Below are positions 1-8,452 of a DNA stretch of 64,000 bases, piece by piece. A model generated the notes under the pieces. The model saw nothing but the letters and a program-made list of their open reading frames with translations, searched no databases and was not told the origin of the DNA. Source of the DNA: CAYPLH01 sp964411505 (GTDB taxonomy: Bacteria; Bacillota; Clostridia; CAYPLH01; DUMO01); the NCBI GenBank assembly GCA_964411505.1, contig CAYPLH010000016.1, forward strand, positions 7,728-71,727, written 5' to 3'. A program made the translations under genes and the position numbers. How positions within the stretch are numbered: the stretch's first letter is position 1; each line of letters starts with the position of its first letter.

Positions 1-118
1 GTTCTTATCCGCTTGTATTAATATGAACATAAAAAGTAAGCAAAACTGGTGTAAATGGGATTTAAGCATCCCACTTACACAGGCGGAGACCTTTTAATAA
101 GATTTCAGGAGTAAATAC

Positions 119-1537
119 ATGGTGTTTTCAAGTTTGGTTTTTTTATGCATTTTTTTACCTGTAACCTTAATGCTGTATTTTGTTGTCAAGAATCAAGCTT
201 ACCGCAATGGGCTACTGATTATAACCTCATTGCTTTTTTACGCATGGGGGGAGCCAATATGGGTTACCATACTTATATTCAGTGCCATGACTGACTATTT
301 TCATGCACTTCTTGTTGAAAAATATCGCGGAAGCTGGCAGAGCAAGGCGGCTCTTGCGTCCTCAATGATTTTAAACATTTCACTGTTAGGTTTTTTCAAA
401 TATTGGTCTTTTATTGTGCAAAACATCAATCTGGCTTTTGGCTTGAATTTACCTTACAGCAATTTTCACTTGCCAATCGGGATTTCCTTTTACACCTTTC
501 AGACGATCTCTTATGTCATCGATGTATACAGGGGGGAAGTTGCAGCACAGAAATCCCCGTTCAAGCTCCTGCTTTTTGTATCCCTATTCCCTCAGCTGGT
601 GGCAGGACCCATTCTCCGCTATAAGGATATTGCTCGGGAAATAGACCATCGTACGGCAACCCTTGCAGGTTTTAGCGCAGGCGTTAGCAGGTTTGTGACA
701 GGGCTTGGGAAGAAAGTGGTTTTTGCAAATACCGCGGGAGAAATATCAGAATTTTTTCTCAAAGGTAACGTTGCAGGACTACCTGTATTGGGTGCATGGT
801 TTGGTATTGCCCTTTTTGCGCTGCAGATATATTTTGACTTTTCAGGCTACTCGGATATGGCGATCGGACTCGGGAAGATGTTTGGGTTTAACTATAAGGA
901 AAACTTCGATTACCCATATATATCAAGGTCTGCAACTGAATTCTGGAGAAGATGGCATATGACGCTGGGGAGCTTTTTCAAAGACTATGTATATATTCCT
1001 CTCGGGGGCAATCGAAAGAATCCTGTAAGGAATCTTTTTGTCGTATGGTTCCTTACAGGGCTATGGCACGGAGCAAGCTGGAACTTTATTGTATGGGGGC
1101 TATATTATGGTCTGCTGATCTTTGTGGAGAGAAAAGTACTACTAAAAGTTTTTGGCGCTATTCCCAGATGGGTTTCTCATGTGTATTTCTTTGTTACGAT
1201 GCTTATAGGCTGGGTCTTTTTCTATTTTACCGACCTTCGAATCGGACTTCGTTTTTTAGGTACGATGTTTGGTCTGGGCGCTGACAAACTGACCAATGCG
1301 GAGTTTTTGATACACTTTGAGAATAACGTTTTATTTTTTGTATTGGCGATCATTGCCTGCTTCCCTGTGAAAAAACTGCTCCAAGTGTGGGTAGAACGCC
1401 TGACGCATCAAAAACGGGCTGCCGGACTAGTTGTAAATGGTATTGTGCGACCTGCCTTTGAGTTTACTGTATTGCTGATATCTATCATACTGTTGGTAGG
1501 AAAAACTTATAACCCGTTTTTATACTTCAGATTTTAG
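119..1537 (+). CDS. MBOAT family membrane O-acyltransferase (AlgI/DltB-like)
   Basis: This is a 472-residue polytopic membrane protein with about ten hydrophobic segments, the usual size for the AlgI branch of membrane-bound O-acyltransferases. The family hallmark FDFSGYSDMAIG lies near residues 240-252, and the presumed catalytic histidine H317 lies in LWHGASWNF. Such enzymes pass an acyl (usually acetyl) group across the membrane to an exported polysaccharide. The start follows CAGGAG about 8 bases upstream. The next gene begins 12 bases after its stop and encodes a DHHW protein, the standard AlgJ-like partner, so the pair is one operon. The polysaccharide acceptor cannot be deduced. The family call is firm and the substrate is unknown. 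Confidence 0.93.
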   Translation: MVFSSLVFLCIFLPVTLMLYFVVKNQAYRNGLLIITSLLFYAWGEPIWVTILIFSAMTDYFHALLVEKYRGSWQSKAALASSMILNISLLGFFKYWSFIVQNINLAFGLNLPYSNFHLPIGISFYTFQTISYVIDVYRGEVAAQKSPFKLLLFVSLFPQLVAGPILRYKDIAREIDHRTATLAGFSAGVSRFVTGLGKKVVFANTAGEISEFFLKGNVAGLPVLGAWFGIALFALQIYFDFSGYSDMAIGLGKMFGFNYKENFDYPYISRSATEFWRRWHMTLGSFFKDYVYIPLGGNRKNPVRNLFVVWFLTGLWHGASWNFIVWGLYYGLLIFVERKVLLKVFGAIPRWVSHVYFFVTMLIGWVFFYFTDLRIGLRFLGTMFGLGADKLTNAEFLIHFENNVLFFVLAIIACFPVKKLLQVWVERLTHQKRAAGLVVNGIVRPAFEFTVLLISIILLVGKTYNPFLYFRF

Positions 1538-1548
1538 GAGGAATTAGG

Positions 1549-3024
1549 ATGAGTAGTTCAAAATTCAATATAAGCCATATCAATATTCCTATATTTTTCA
1601 TAACGCTTTTAGTGCTCGGATCCGTTGGATTATTCTCTCCGGACAAGCCGACTATTTCAGAAATAGAGAACAGAATGCTGAAAACCATGCCTGCGTTTAG
1701 TATGCAAAAGTTATTCAGTGGCGAGTTTTTTAAGGATTATGAAGTATATTTTAGCGACACCTTTGCTTTCAGGGAAAGCTTGGTAACGGTTGCCTCAAGT
1801 ATAAAGGAATGGAGGGGCTTGCCGGGGCAAGATGGCGCAGTCATAATTGTACATAGTGCGGGGACAAATGAAACAGGAGGGCAGGACGGGAAGGACACGC
1901 GAGAGGGTATGGGAGAGGGTATGGGAGAGAGCATGGGAGAGGGTGTAGCGGAAAAAATCACGGAAGGCGGAAAGAATGCCGCACAACCGGATTCATCCGC
2001 TATTATCAGCAACAGTGAAGATGAACCGGATATGGAGGTGGATCTTGAAAAAATCCCAGATAACCATATAAGCACCCCAAAGCCAGCGGTTGATCCAGCA
2101 GCTGAGCCAACACCTAGGGAGGATCTGATTGATGCTAATTTGCACAATGGCGGGGGCAAAATCCTGATTTTGAAGGATCGGGGGATGGAGATTTATGAGT
2201 TTCAGGAAAAAGAATGTCTTCGGTATGTAGAAGTGGTCAACCGATTTCAAAAGAAGCTAGGAGACAATGTTAAGGTCTACTCTATGCTGGTGCCGACACA
2301 GATTGAATTTATCAGTGAAAAAAAATACGCCGATTTATCGGACTCCCAACGGGATGCTTTAGATTTTGTATGGAGCCATATGGATGAAAGGGTGATCCCG
2401 GTAGATGTTTATGACATCCTGAAGCAAAATATTGATCAGTACATATACCTAAGGACAGATCATCACTGGACAGCTCTGGGTGCCTACTATGGATATACAG
2501 GATTTATGAATGTAAGAGGTGAGGAACCCATACCTCTTTCAAGGTATAAAAAACAGTCTGGGGAAGGATGGCTCGGTTCTATTCACAGGGTCACTCTAAA
2601 CAAGGTGCTTGAAGCGAATTCGGATACCGTTGAGGTATTCCTGCCGTTTATTGCGCATACATACAATATTACCGGTAAAGCATCCCGTTCCAGTGTGCTC
2701 AGCTTAGACAATCTTTCGGGTAAGTTTAAATACGGTACATTTTTACAAGGTACACAACCGCTGGCTGTCATTAAAACTGAAGTAAAAAACGAAGAAAAGA
2801 TCATGATTATTAAAGACTCCTATGCTCAGGCGCTGATCCCCTTTTTTATCCCGCATTATAAAGAGATACATATTTTAGATCCAAGGGCGTATTCGAACGA
2901 GGACATTGTTGGATATATGGAAAAACGGGATATTAAGGAGCTATTATTCATTAATTATATGCAAACACTGACACAGTATATAGAATATTTGGATCCGCTT
3001 GTAAAGTTGGTGCCATCTGATTGA
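1549..3024 (+). CDS. DHHW family protein, AlgJ/AlgX-like acetylation partner
   Basis: The 491-residue protein has one N-terminal membrane segment (about residues 14-30) followed by an extracytoplasmic domain. The motif D304-H305-H306-W307 in RTDHHWTALG names the family and carries the Asp/His of an SGNH-like esterase or transferase fold. A later KDSYAQALIPFF segment fits the serine-containing block seen in AlgJ/AlgX relatives. Residues about 100-190 form an unusual low-complexity linker rich in Gly, Glu and Pro that includes tandem EGMG units. It is coupled to the MBOAT gene 12 bases upstream, with GGAGG before its ATG. Its likely role is to receive acyl groups from the MBOAT protein and place them on an exported glycan. 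Role is inferred from family and pairing. Confidence 0.85.
   Translation: MSSSKFNISHINIPIFFITLLVLGSVGLFSPDKPTISEIENRMLKTMPAFSMQKLFSGEFFKDYEVYFSDTFAFRESLVTVASSIKEWRGLPGQDGAVIIVHSAGTNETGGQDGKDTREGMGEGMGESMGEGVAEKITEGGKNAAQPDSSAIISNSEDEPDMEVDLEKIPDNHISTPKPAVDPAAEPTPREDLIDANLHNGGGKILILKDRGMEIYEFQEKECLRYVEVVNRFQKKLGDNVKVYSMLVPTQIEFISEKKYADLSDSQRDALDFVWSHMDERVIPVDVYDILKQNIDQYIYLRTDHHWTALGAYYGYTGFMNVRGEEPIPLSRYKKQSGEGWLGSIHRVTLNKVLEANSDTVEVFLPFIAHTYNITGKASRSSVLSLDNLSGKFKYGTFLQGTQPLAVIKTEVKNEEKIMIIKDSYAQALIPFFIPHYKEIHILDPRAYSNEDIVGYMEKRDIKELLFINYMQTLTQYIEYLDPLVKLVPSD
1903..1944 (+). repeat. 12-bp tandem repeat inside the DHHW gene
   Basis: Three in-frame units close to GAGGGTATGGGA run head to tail and are followed by a degenerate fourth. 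They encode EGMG-EGMG-ESMG in the linker between the membrane anchor and the DHHW domain. The unit is a multiple of three, so copy-number changes would alter linker length without a frameshift. Confidence 0.8.
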
Positions 3025-3226
3025 ACAGGAGAATCAGTACCAGATGAGTGAATTAGGTTCCCAAAACCAAACAATTACACAAGTTTGGACTATCTGCATG
3101 ACTTGCAAAAATAAAATGAGATGCTGATTAGAATGGGACACTTTGTATAGAGACGGGCAGAGAAAAAGAGCCGTCTAATAGAGTTCAGGGAAATTCGGCT
3201 TTCTATGACTAATCCTTACAGACAGT

Positions 3227-3988
3227 TCATTTACTCATTACCTTAATCTTGTTTAGCACCTTTTGGATCCATACATCCCAGAACGCCCAGTTATGCGTGC
3301 CTGGTCCTTCTTCATATTCAAGTTTTGCCCCTTTTTCAATTGCGAAATTCCTGAATTTAACATTGCCTGAGTATAAATGGTCCTCAGTTCCGCAGCATTG
3401 GTATAGAAATGGTGTATTAATACCATCATTAATATTCTTTTCAAGCAGATAAAACAGATCATGATTACTGCCTGGAAGAGTGTCCTGGCTGCCAAATATA
3501 GACTCTAGCTCCCTTTTACGCTCTTCATCCTTCGCTGCTGAATTCCTTGCAGCGTCAGCTATGTCCATTACTCCCGATAGACTTGCTGCAAAACAATAAT
3601 TGTCAGGATGCAGCAGTGCAGCTTTAAAAGCGCCGTATCCTCCCATGGATAGACCAGCTATGAATGTATCCTCTTTCTTATTAGAAATTTTAAACATTGA
3701 AGAAATTTTAGCAGGAAGCTCTTCTGATATGTACGTCCCATATTTTCCTCCGACCTGCATATCTGTATAAAAACTTCTTCCTGCATTGGGCATAACAACT
3801 GCCAGATGCATTTCCTGAACATATCTTTCCAGAGAGGTTCTTCTCATCCAGATGCTGTTATCGTCAGACAAACCGTGGAGGAGGTAAAGAACTGGTACCT
3901 TGCCGTTAGTTCCTTCAGGCATAATGGTATATACTTCCTCTGCCTTCTTTAAAGAGGTAGAGTGCAACCTTATAGTGATAAAAGCCAT
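3227..3988 (-). CDS. Putative esterase (esterase D / CE1-like alpha/beta hydrolase)
   Basis: The 253-residue protein belongs to the putative-esterase family that includes tributyrin esterase, S-formylglutathione hydrolase and feruloyl or acetylxylan esterases. The nucleophile is S114 in the elbow GLSMGG. An early LLHGLSDD gives the oxyanion-hole region, and GTEDHLY and GPGTHNW near the C-terminus supply the expected Asp and His. There is no signal peptide, so it should act in the cytoplasm. It is convergent with the MBOAT operon and not obviously co-transcribed with anything. De-acylation of imported sugars is possible but is inference. Confidence 0.85.
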   Translation of the reverse strand: MAFITIRLHSTSLKKAEEVYTIMPEGTNGKVPVLYLLHGLSDDNSIWMRRTSLERYVQEMHLAVVMPNAGRSFYTDMQVGGKYGTYISEELPAKISSMFKISNKKEDTFIAGLSMGGYGAFKAALLHPDNYCFAASLSGVMDIADAARNSAAKDEERKRELESIFGSQDTLPGSNHDLFYLLEKNINDGINTPFLYQCCGTEDHLYSGNVKFRNFAIEKGAKLEYEEGPGTHNWAFWDVWIQKVLNKIKVMSK

Positions 3989-4706
3989 AATTGCACCTTC
4001 TTGCTTAGATAATTTATTTTGCTGTATTTTGTCTTTATTGTACTACACTGTTTCGTGATAATCAATGCTAACGTTGTACTGTTTCAAGGTAAAATGAGGA
4101 ATTCCATGGTTTTCCTTTCCACAGCTTCTGTTTTAGCTCAGAATAATTCACTTCCATTGAAACGCGGAGGATTCCCGCCGGATTTCCTAAAGATAATTTA
4201 TTTATGAACACTATCCATTTCAATTTATGAGACGAAAATAAACTTTTATTTTATACCTAAATATATAGCATTGTCAACATGAAATTTGCGTTATTTCTTA
4301 CATTGTGATATAATGACCTCGTTGCCGAGGACATTATACGCCTCCGGCGGATGCGTACGAACTGTTAAAGTGGAGCGGCGGACATATTCTAAAAGTAACC
4401 ACGGAATAGTTACAATATAGTTTATAACCGAATTTCAGATTATAATGCAATAGTTTTGCGGAAAAAATGGAACGGTTTTTTTATATCATAAATTATAAAG
4501 GCCGATTAAAGTATGAAACAGGAAAATAGTCATTACGATGCAAAAAAAGCAGCACAGGTGGTGTCAAAACCGAAGAAAAAATTTAAAAAGTTTTAATAGT
4601 ATAGGAGATTAAATAAATAATATGAAAACTCGTGATGAAAATTAATAGTAGTTATAGTAGGCGAACAAGGTTAAATTATTGTTAGACATAGAGGAGGAGT
4701 GTACAA
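3989..4706. other. AT-rich intergenic stretch with one possible micro-ORF
   Basis: About 720 bases lie between the divergent esterase and the unknown coiled-coil gene. I see short GC-richer hairpin-like words near 4318-4355 (CCTCGTTGCCGAGG, CGCCTCCGGCG) and a 27-codon basic ORF at 4513. There is no recognisable RNA gene, mobile element or longer coding sequence. Confidence 0.5.
4513..4596 (+). CDS. Possible 27-residue lysine-rich peptide
   Basis: An uninterrupted ATG-to-TAA ORF of 27 codons encodes a strongly basic peptide ending in KPKKKFKKF. It lies about 110 bases upstream of the coiled-coil gene on the same strand. No convincing Shine-Dalgarno sequence precedes it, so translation is doubtful. 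The composition, with lysines clustered at the C-terminus, is what makes it worth listing. No function is assigned. Confidence 0.25.
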   Translation: MKQENSHYDAKKAAQVVSKPKKKFKKF

Positions 4707-5561
4707 ATGAATCTAATTAATAAACTAGTAACACATAAGCGTTTTGGTAAAGGAAGCGTGGTTGAACATAATGATAGTTACATTGAAATAGATTTTACAG
4801 GGGAAAATAAAAGGTTTGTTTTCCCCGATGCATTTGGAAAATACCTAACACTGGTTGACCAAAGGGCTGCTAATTCAGTTGAGAGAATGATGCAAAAGAT
4901 GAACACAGAACGTGAGCAAGAAGAACTGGAGCTTGAAAAAGAAAAAGCTCTGCAACTGTTAGAACAGCAACAACTTTTTGAACAAGAAAAACTTATGAAA
5001 AATCATAAAATTCATCCCTGTTCGCAGGCGGTTTTTTGGTGTAAAGAGCAAGATCAGGACAGAATTTTTACAGAGTGGAGTGTTTTTGCTGGTTTAATAA
5101 AAAGCGGTATAAAAAAAGGTCAGCCAAACAGACTTGTCCGCATGCATCAAAACAGTGCTTGCCTTTTGACAGCAAGAGAACCTGATATGCCTGAAAAAGA
5201 CAGGTATATATTAGGTGCTTACATGGTGAATAAAGCCTTTATTGGTAAACTATGTGAGGATGGATATATTCCTGCTTCTGCAGAATACAGGCTTCGCCTC
5301 ACTGAGCAGGAATGTAAAAAGATGCTTTTTTGGAAGTACTATAAAAACGAAAGATATCCGAACAATATGACATGGAATACTGGAGACTACCGTTATTTTA
5401 AAAATATTTGGATGGCCCAAATTTTACTTGATATTATCTCTTTGAAAAGTGAACCACAGGAACGAGAGCTTGCACAGAAATTTTTTAAATATTTTTGTAA
5501 AATGAATAAAATAGAGGAAAAACAATTACCAAAGCCTAATGGCGCATTGATGTGTATATAG
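4707..5561 (+). CDS. Uncharacterised protein with central coiled coil
   Basis: I do not recognise a characterised family. The 284-residue protein has an N-terminal segment of about 50 residues (HKRFGKGSVVEHNDSYIEIDF) that resembles a small beta-barrel module. A Glu/Lys/Gln-rich coiled coil follows at about residues 58-95. A C-terminal region of about 180 residues has scattered Cys and aromatic residues, including HPCSQAVFWC. No membrane segment or signal peptide is seen, so it should be cytoplasmic. The start is well supported by GAGGAGGAG 8-10 bases upstream. It stands alone, convergent with the ZIP transporter gene. Confidence 0.75.
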   Translation: MNLINKLVTHKRFGKGSVVEHNDSYIEIDFTGENKRFVFPDAFGKYLTLVDQRAANSVERMMQKMNTEREQEELELEKEKALQLLEQQQLFEQEKLMKNHKIHPCSQAVFWCKEQDQDRIFTEWSVFAGLIKSGIKKGQPNRLVRMHQNSACLLTAREPDMPEKDRYILGAYMVNKAFIGKLCEDGYIPASAEYRLRLTEQECKKMLFWKYYKNERYPNNMTWNTGDYRYFKNIWMAQILLDIISLKSEPQERELAQKFFKYFCKMNKIEEKQLPKPNGALMCI

Positions 5562-5637
5562 AATGTTTTCTACAATAAGCAGTACAAATGCATCACACCT
5601 TCAGGTCATACGCTCTGTAATTTATGATTGTTTTTGG

Positions 5638-6438
5638 TTAACCAAGTGAATTATCTAGGAACATCATGGTTACAAAACCAATCATAAGAGCAAAAGTTGC
5701 CATTTTTGAATGTTTATGATCACTCTGGCTTTCGGGTATAATTTCATGACTTATGACATATAGCATTGCACCTGCGGCAAACGCCAGTGCAAGAGGCAAA
5801 ATAGGACGTGATACTTGAACAATCCCCACACCTAAAAGTCCTCCTAAAGGCTCTACAAGCCCTGTAGATAACGCAATAAGGAATGCTTTCCACCGTGGGT
5901 ATTTTTCCCTTATAAGTGGCAGGGCAACTGCCAGTCCCTCCGGGAAGTTCTGTAAGCCGATTCCAATAGCAAGACTGATCCCGTTCTTAATGTCTCCGTC
6001 ACCAAAACCTACTCCGACAGCCATGCCTTCAGGGAAGTTGTGTATTGTTATAGCAAGTATAAACAGCCATACTTTGCGAAGTCTGGCTCCGTTCATCATA
6101 CTACTATCATAACCCATAGAGTTTAACATAAGATTTGAATCGGGGAAGAACCTATCTGTAAGATCAAGGAAGACTCCTCCAATAAGTATTCCTATAAGTG
6201 CTATAAATGAACCCCTAGCTCCGCCTCCGCCTTTTTCTATAGCCGGTACTATCAGACTGAATGAAGTAGCGGCCAGCATAATGCCTGCTGCAGCACCCAA
6301 TGCTCCATCCAACATTTTTTTTGATACATCCTTGCATATATATATACACAGTGCTCCTACTCCTGTAAATAATCCTGCACCCAGACTGAATAAAATTCCA
6401 AGAATGGTTATGTCAAATTGCATTAAATACTCTATCAA
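5638..6438 (-). CDS. ZIP family divalent metal transporter
   Basis: The 266-residue protein has about eight membrane segments and the two ZIP signature helices, HNFPEGMAVGVGFG (about residues 133-146) and QNFPEGLAVALPL (about 163-175). Their His, Asn and Glu side chains line the metal path. Length and motifs match bacterial ZupT/GufA-type importers of zinc, iron or manganese. The gene is monocistronic. An inverted repeat at 6504-6549, about 65 bases upstream of the start, could be a metal-regulator operator. The transported metal cannot be told from sequence. Confidence 0.92.
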   Translation of the reverse strand: MIEYLMQFDITILGILFSLGAGLFTGVGALCIYICKDVSKKMLDGALGAAAGIMLAATSFSLIVPAIEKGGGGARGSFIALIGILIGGVFLDLTDRFFPDSNLMLNSMGYDSSMMNGARLRKVWLFILAITIHNFPEGMAVGVGFGDGDIKNGISLAIGIGLQNFPEGLAVALPLIREKYPRWKAFLIALSTGLVEPLGGLLGVGIVQVSRPILPLALAFAAGAMLYVISHEIIPESQSDHKHSKMATFALMIGFVTMMFLDNSLG

Positions 6439-6503
6439 TTAATTAAAGCCTCCTTAAATCTAAACCTATACTTTTAGTACTACAGTGGCAATTACAATTT
6501 TAT

Positions 6504-6549
6504 CTTTACAGGATTAGTACGTTGAAGCGTTAACACTAATCTTGTAAAG
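6504..6549. promoter_or_regulatory. Inverted repeat upstream of the ZIP gene, possible metal-regulator operator
   Basis: Arms CTTTACAGGATTAGT (6504-6518) and ACTAATCTTGTAAAG (6535-6549) are complementary at 14 of 15 positions. Inside them GTTGAAGCGTTAAC adds a second partial dyad. The position just upstream of the transporter start suggests an operator for a Fur-family or MntR-type repressor, but no exact consensus was matched. Confidence 0.45.
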
Positions 6550-6863
6550 TGTATATATGCCGATATAATTATTAAATTTCCGCTGTATTAAATAAAACGA
6601 AATAATTCTATACAAATAGACTATTAAAATTCACTAGTAGTATTGTGCTTTTAAAAAGCCCTATTGCATGAATTAAAGACGTTCTATATAGAATATGAAA
6701 TGAACCTATAAAAGGCATGTTGTCCATGTTTTTTGAGAACTCGAAACTTGCCATTTCAATGGTGATGTAGTTTGATTTATTTATGTTAAGACTATTAAAG
6801 AGGTAAAAAAGTAAAGGGTTCAACTAGAACCCTTAGAGTATCTTATAAAGAAATGTTCACTTG
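6550..6863. other. Intergenic stretch with no recognised feature
   Basis: The stretch is AT-rich between the ZIP promoter region and the end of the first sulfatase gene. A 71-codon open frame on the minus strand (6608-6823) has no ribosome site and no recognisable domain, and I do not call it. Nothing else is seen. Confidence 0.4.
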
Positions 6864-8243
6864 TTAACCAGCATCTTCCTTATCGTACATAGCTATTATA
6901 TAGGGGTGGTCCGGATTGTAATGTGTGAGAGTATCTGGGTTTTCTACCCTTCCTAAAGGTCTTATGTTTTGACCTTTAATCCCTTTTGCAGTATCGCCAA
7001 GATCCTGACGGCACATCTTAATTTTACTTTCAAGCTCTTCAACTATTTTGGGGTATTGGTCGTATACATTAACAGCTTCACCTATATCGTTGTCAAGGTC
7101 ATATAATTCTTTTACTTCACCTGTTATTTTCCTGATAGTTTTGCTTACATGCAGCTTCCACTTTCCAGCTCTTACTGCATCCAAACTGTTTTTAAAGTAA
7201 TAAAAAAAAGTATCTCTTGGAGATTTTGCATTAGCACCATTAAACATTACCGAACTTATATCCAAACCATCTATTATTCTATCTTGAGGGACTAATCCTC
7301 CTGCAATTTTTGCAAGGGTTGGATAAAAGTCAATGGACGCTATAATTTCATCGCTAACAATCCCACTGGGTATTGTGCCAGGCCAGTACATTATGCAAGG
7401 TACGCGTAAGCCACCTTCCCAAGTAGTTCCTTTTCTTCCTCTTAAGGGGCCATTACTTCCACCGTGGTCACCTCGCGAGCCATTATCAGATGTAAAAATG
7501 ACCAGCGTATTGCGATCAAGGTTCTGCCTTCTAAGCTCATCCAATAAAACCCCAGTGGCCCAGTCAATGCATTCTACAGCAGCACCATAATCACCATTTT
7601 GCGATTGTTTTACAAAGCGGTCGGGAGCATATAAAGGAAGATGAACATGCATATGTGCAAAATAGAGAAAAAATGGGTTGCTCTTATTTTCTCTTATAAA
7701 GCGTACCCCCTGTTCTACATATCTTTCTGTAAGGGATGCCTGATCGGGCTGCTCTTGTATTACATCATCATTCACAATTAATGGAAGTGGTGGGCGGTTT
7801 GTACGTCCTACCTGCCTTCCCATGTCGTTACTATAAGGTAGTCCATAATATTGATCAAATCCATGTTTGCAGGGTAAAAACTCCTTTTGATCCCCACAGT
7901 GCCATTTTCCGATAATCATAGTACTATACCCTGTATCTTTTAATACAGATGCTATAGTTTTTTCATTAGGATTAAGCCCACATCCCTGTCCTGGGAACAA
8001 GACCCAATTTTCATCAAAGTCTCCAAAGCCAATACGTGGGGGATAGCATCCGGTCATCATAGCTCCTCTAGATGGTGAACATACAGGAGAAGCCATATAA
8101 AAGCTGGTAAAGCGTATGCCATCTTCTGCCATGTTATCAAGTACCGGCGTTTTATTAACCTCAGATCCGTAACATCCCAGATCTCCGTAGCCTAAATCAT
8201 CACAGTTAATTAATATAATGTTTGGTTGGTAATTCATAATCAT
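6864..8243 (-). CDS. Cys-type sulfatase (arylsulfatase A-like)
   Basis: This 459-residue S1-type sulfatase hydrolyses sulfate esters. The active-site box is C55-S-P-S-R59, in which the Cys must be converted to formylglycine. Metal-binding residues are visible in NCDDLGYGD near the N-terminus and in TSDNGSRGDHGG in the middle. No signal peptide is present, so it should act in the cytoplasm on imported sulfated sugars. It is the last gene of a minus-strand series from the GntR gene through the ADP-ribosylglycohydrolase-family, UroD-like and second sulfatase genes. Its ribosome site GTGGTG is weak. Its leader word GAAAGTGGTGAA is shared with the GH43 gene in the same locus. The substrate is unknown. 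Confidence 0.93.
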   Translation of the reverse strand: MIMNYQPNIILINCDDLGYGDLGCYGSEVNKTPVLDNMAEDGIRFTSFYMASPVCSPSRGAMMTGCYPPRIGFGDFDENWVLFPGQGCGLNPNEKTIASVLKDTGYSTMIIGKWHCGDQKEFLPCKHGFDQYYGLPYSNDMGRQVGRTNRPPLPLIVNDDVIQEQPDQASLTERYVEQGVRFIRENKSNPFFLYFAHMHVHLPLYAPDRFVKQSQNGDYGAAVECIDWATGVLLDELRRQNLDRNTLVIFTSDNGSRGDHGGSNGPLRGRKGTTWEGGLRVPCIMYWPGTIPSGIVSDEIIASIDFYPTLAKIAGGLVPQDRIIDGLDISSVMFNGANAKSPRDTFFYYFKNSLDAVRAGKWKLHVSKTIRKITGEVKELYDLDNDIGEAVNVYDQYPKIVEELESKIKMCRQDLGDTAKGIKGQNIRPLGRVENPDTLTHYNPDHPYIIAMYDKEDAG

Positions 8244-8380
8244 TCACCACTTTCGATGTTTTCATATTGAAATATCTGTAAAACTGTTTCAATCCACAAT
8301 ATTATATACTTATTAAAAGACCTGTGCAAATAATACAAGGCAGAGTGGAGCAACTAGGGTAGGCAGGGGTTCAGACCTCC

Positions 8381-8400
8381 TATATCTCTTTAGCTACCTG
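8381..8400 (-). repeat. 20-bp repeat shared with 63957-63976
   Basis: The word CAGGTAGCTAAAGAGATATA, read on the minus strand here, recurs exactly on the plus strand at the window's right edge. It lies in the 209-base gap between two sulfatase genes, beside other G-rich degenerate words (AGGCAGGGG twice). Probably a fragment of a dispersed repeat. Confidence 0.6.
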
Positions 8401-8452
8401 TACACAGCAATTAGGCAGGGGATTAAGGTAGGCAAAAAAGCAAGTGGGATGG

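Noticed and set aside
6608..6823. 71-codon minus-strand ORF between the ZIP and sulfatase genes
   Set aside because: No Shine-Dalgarno sequence, no recognisable domain and AT-rich low-complexity composition.
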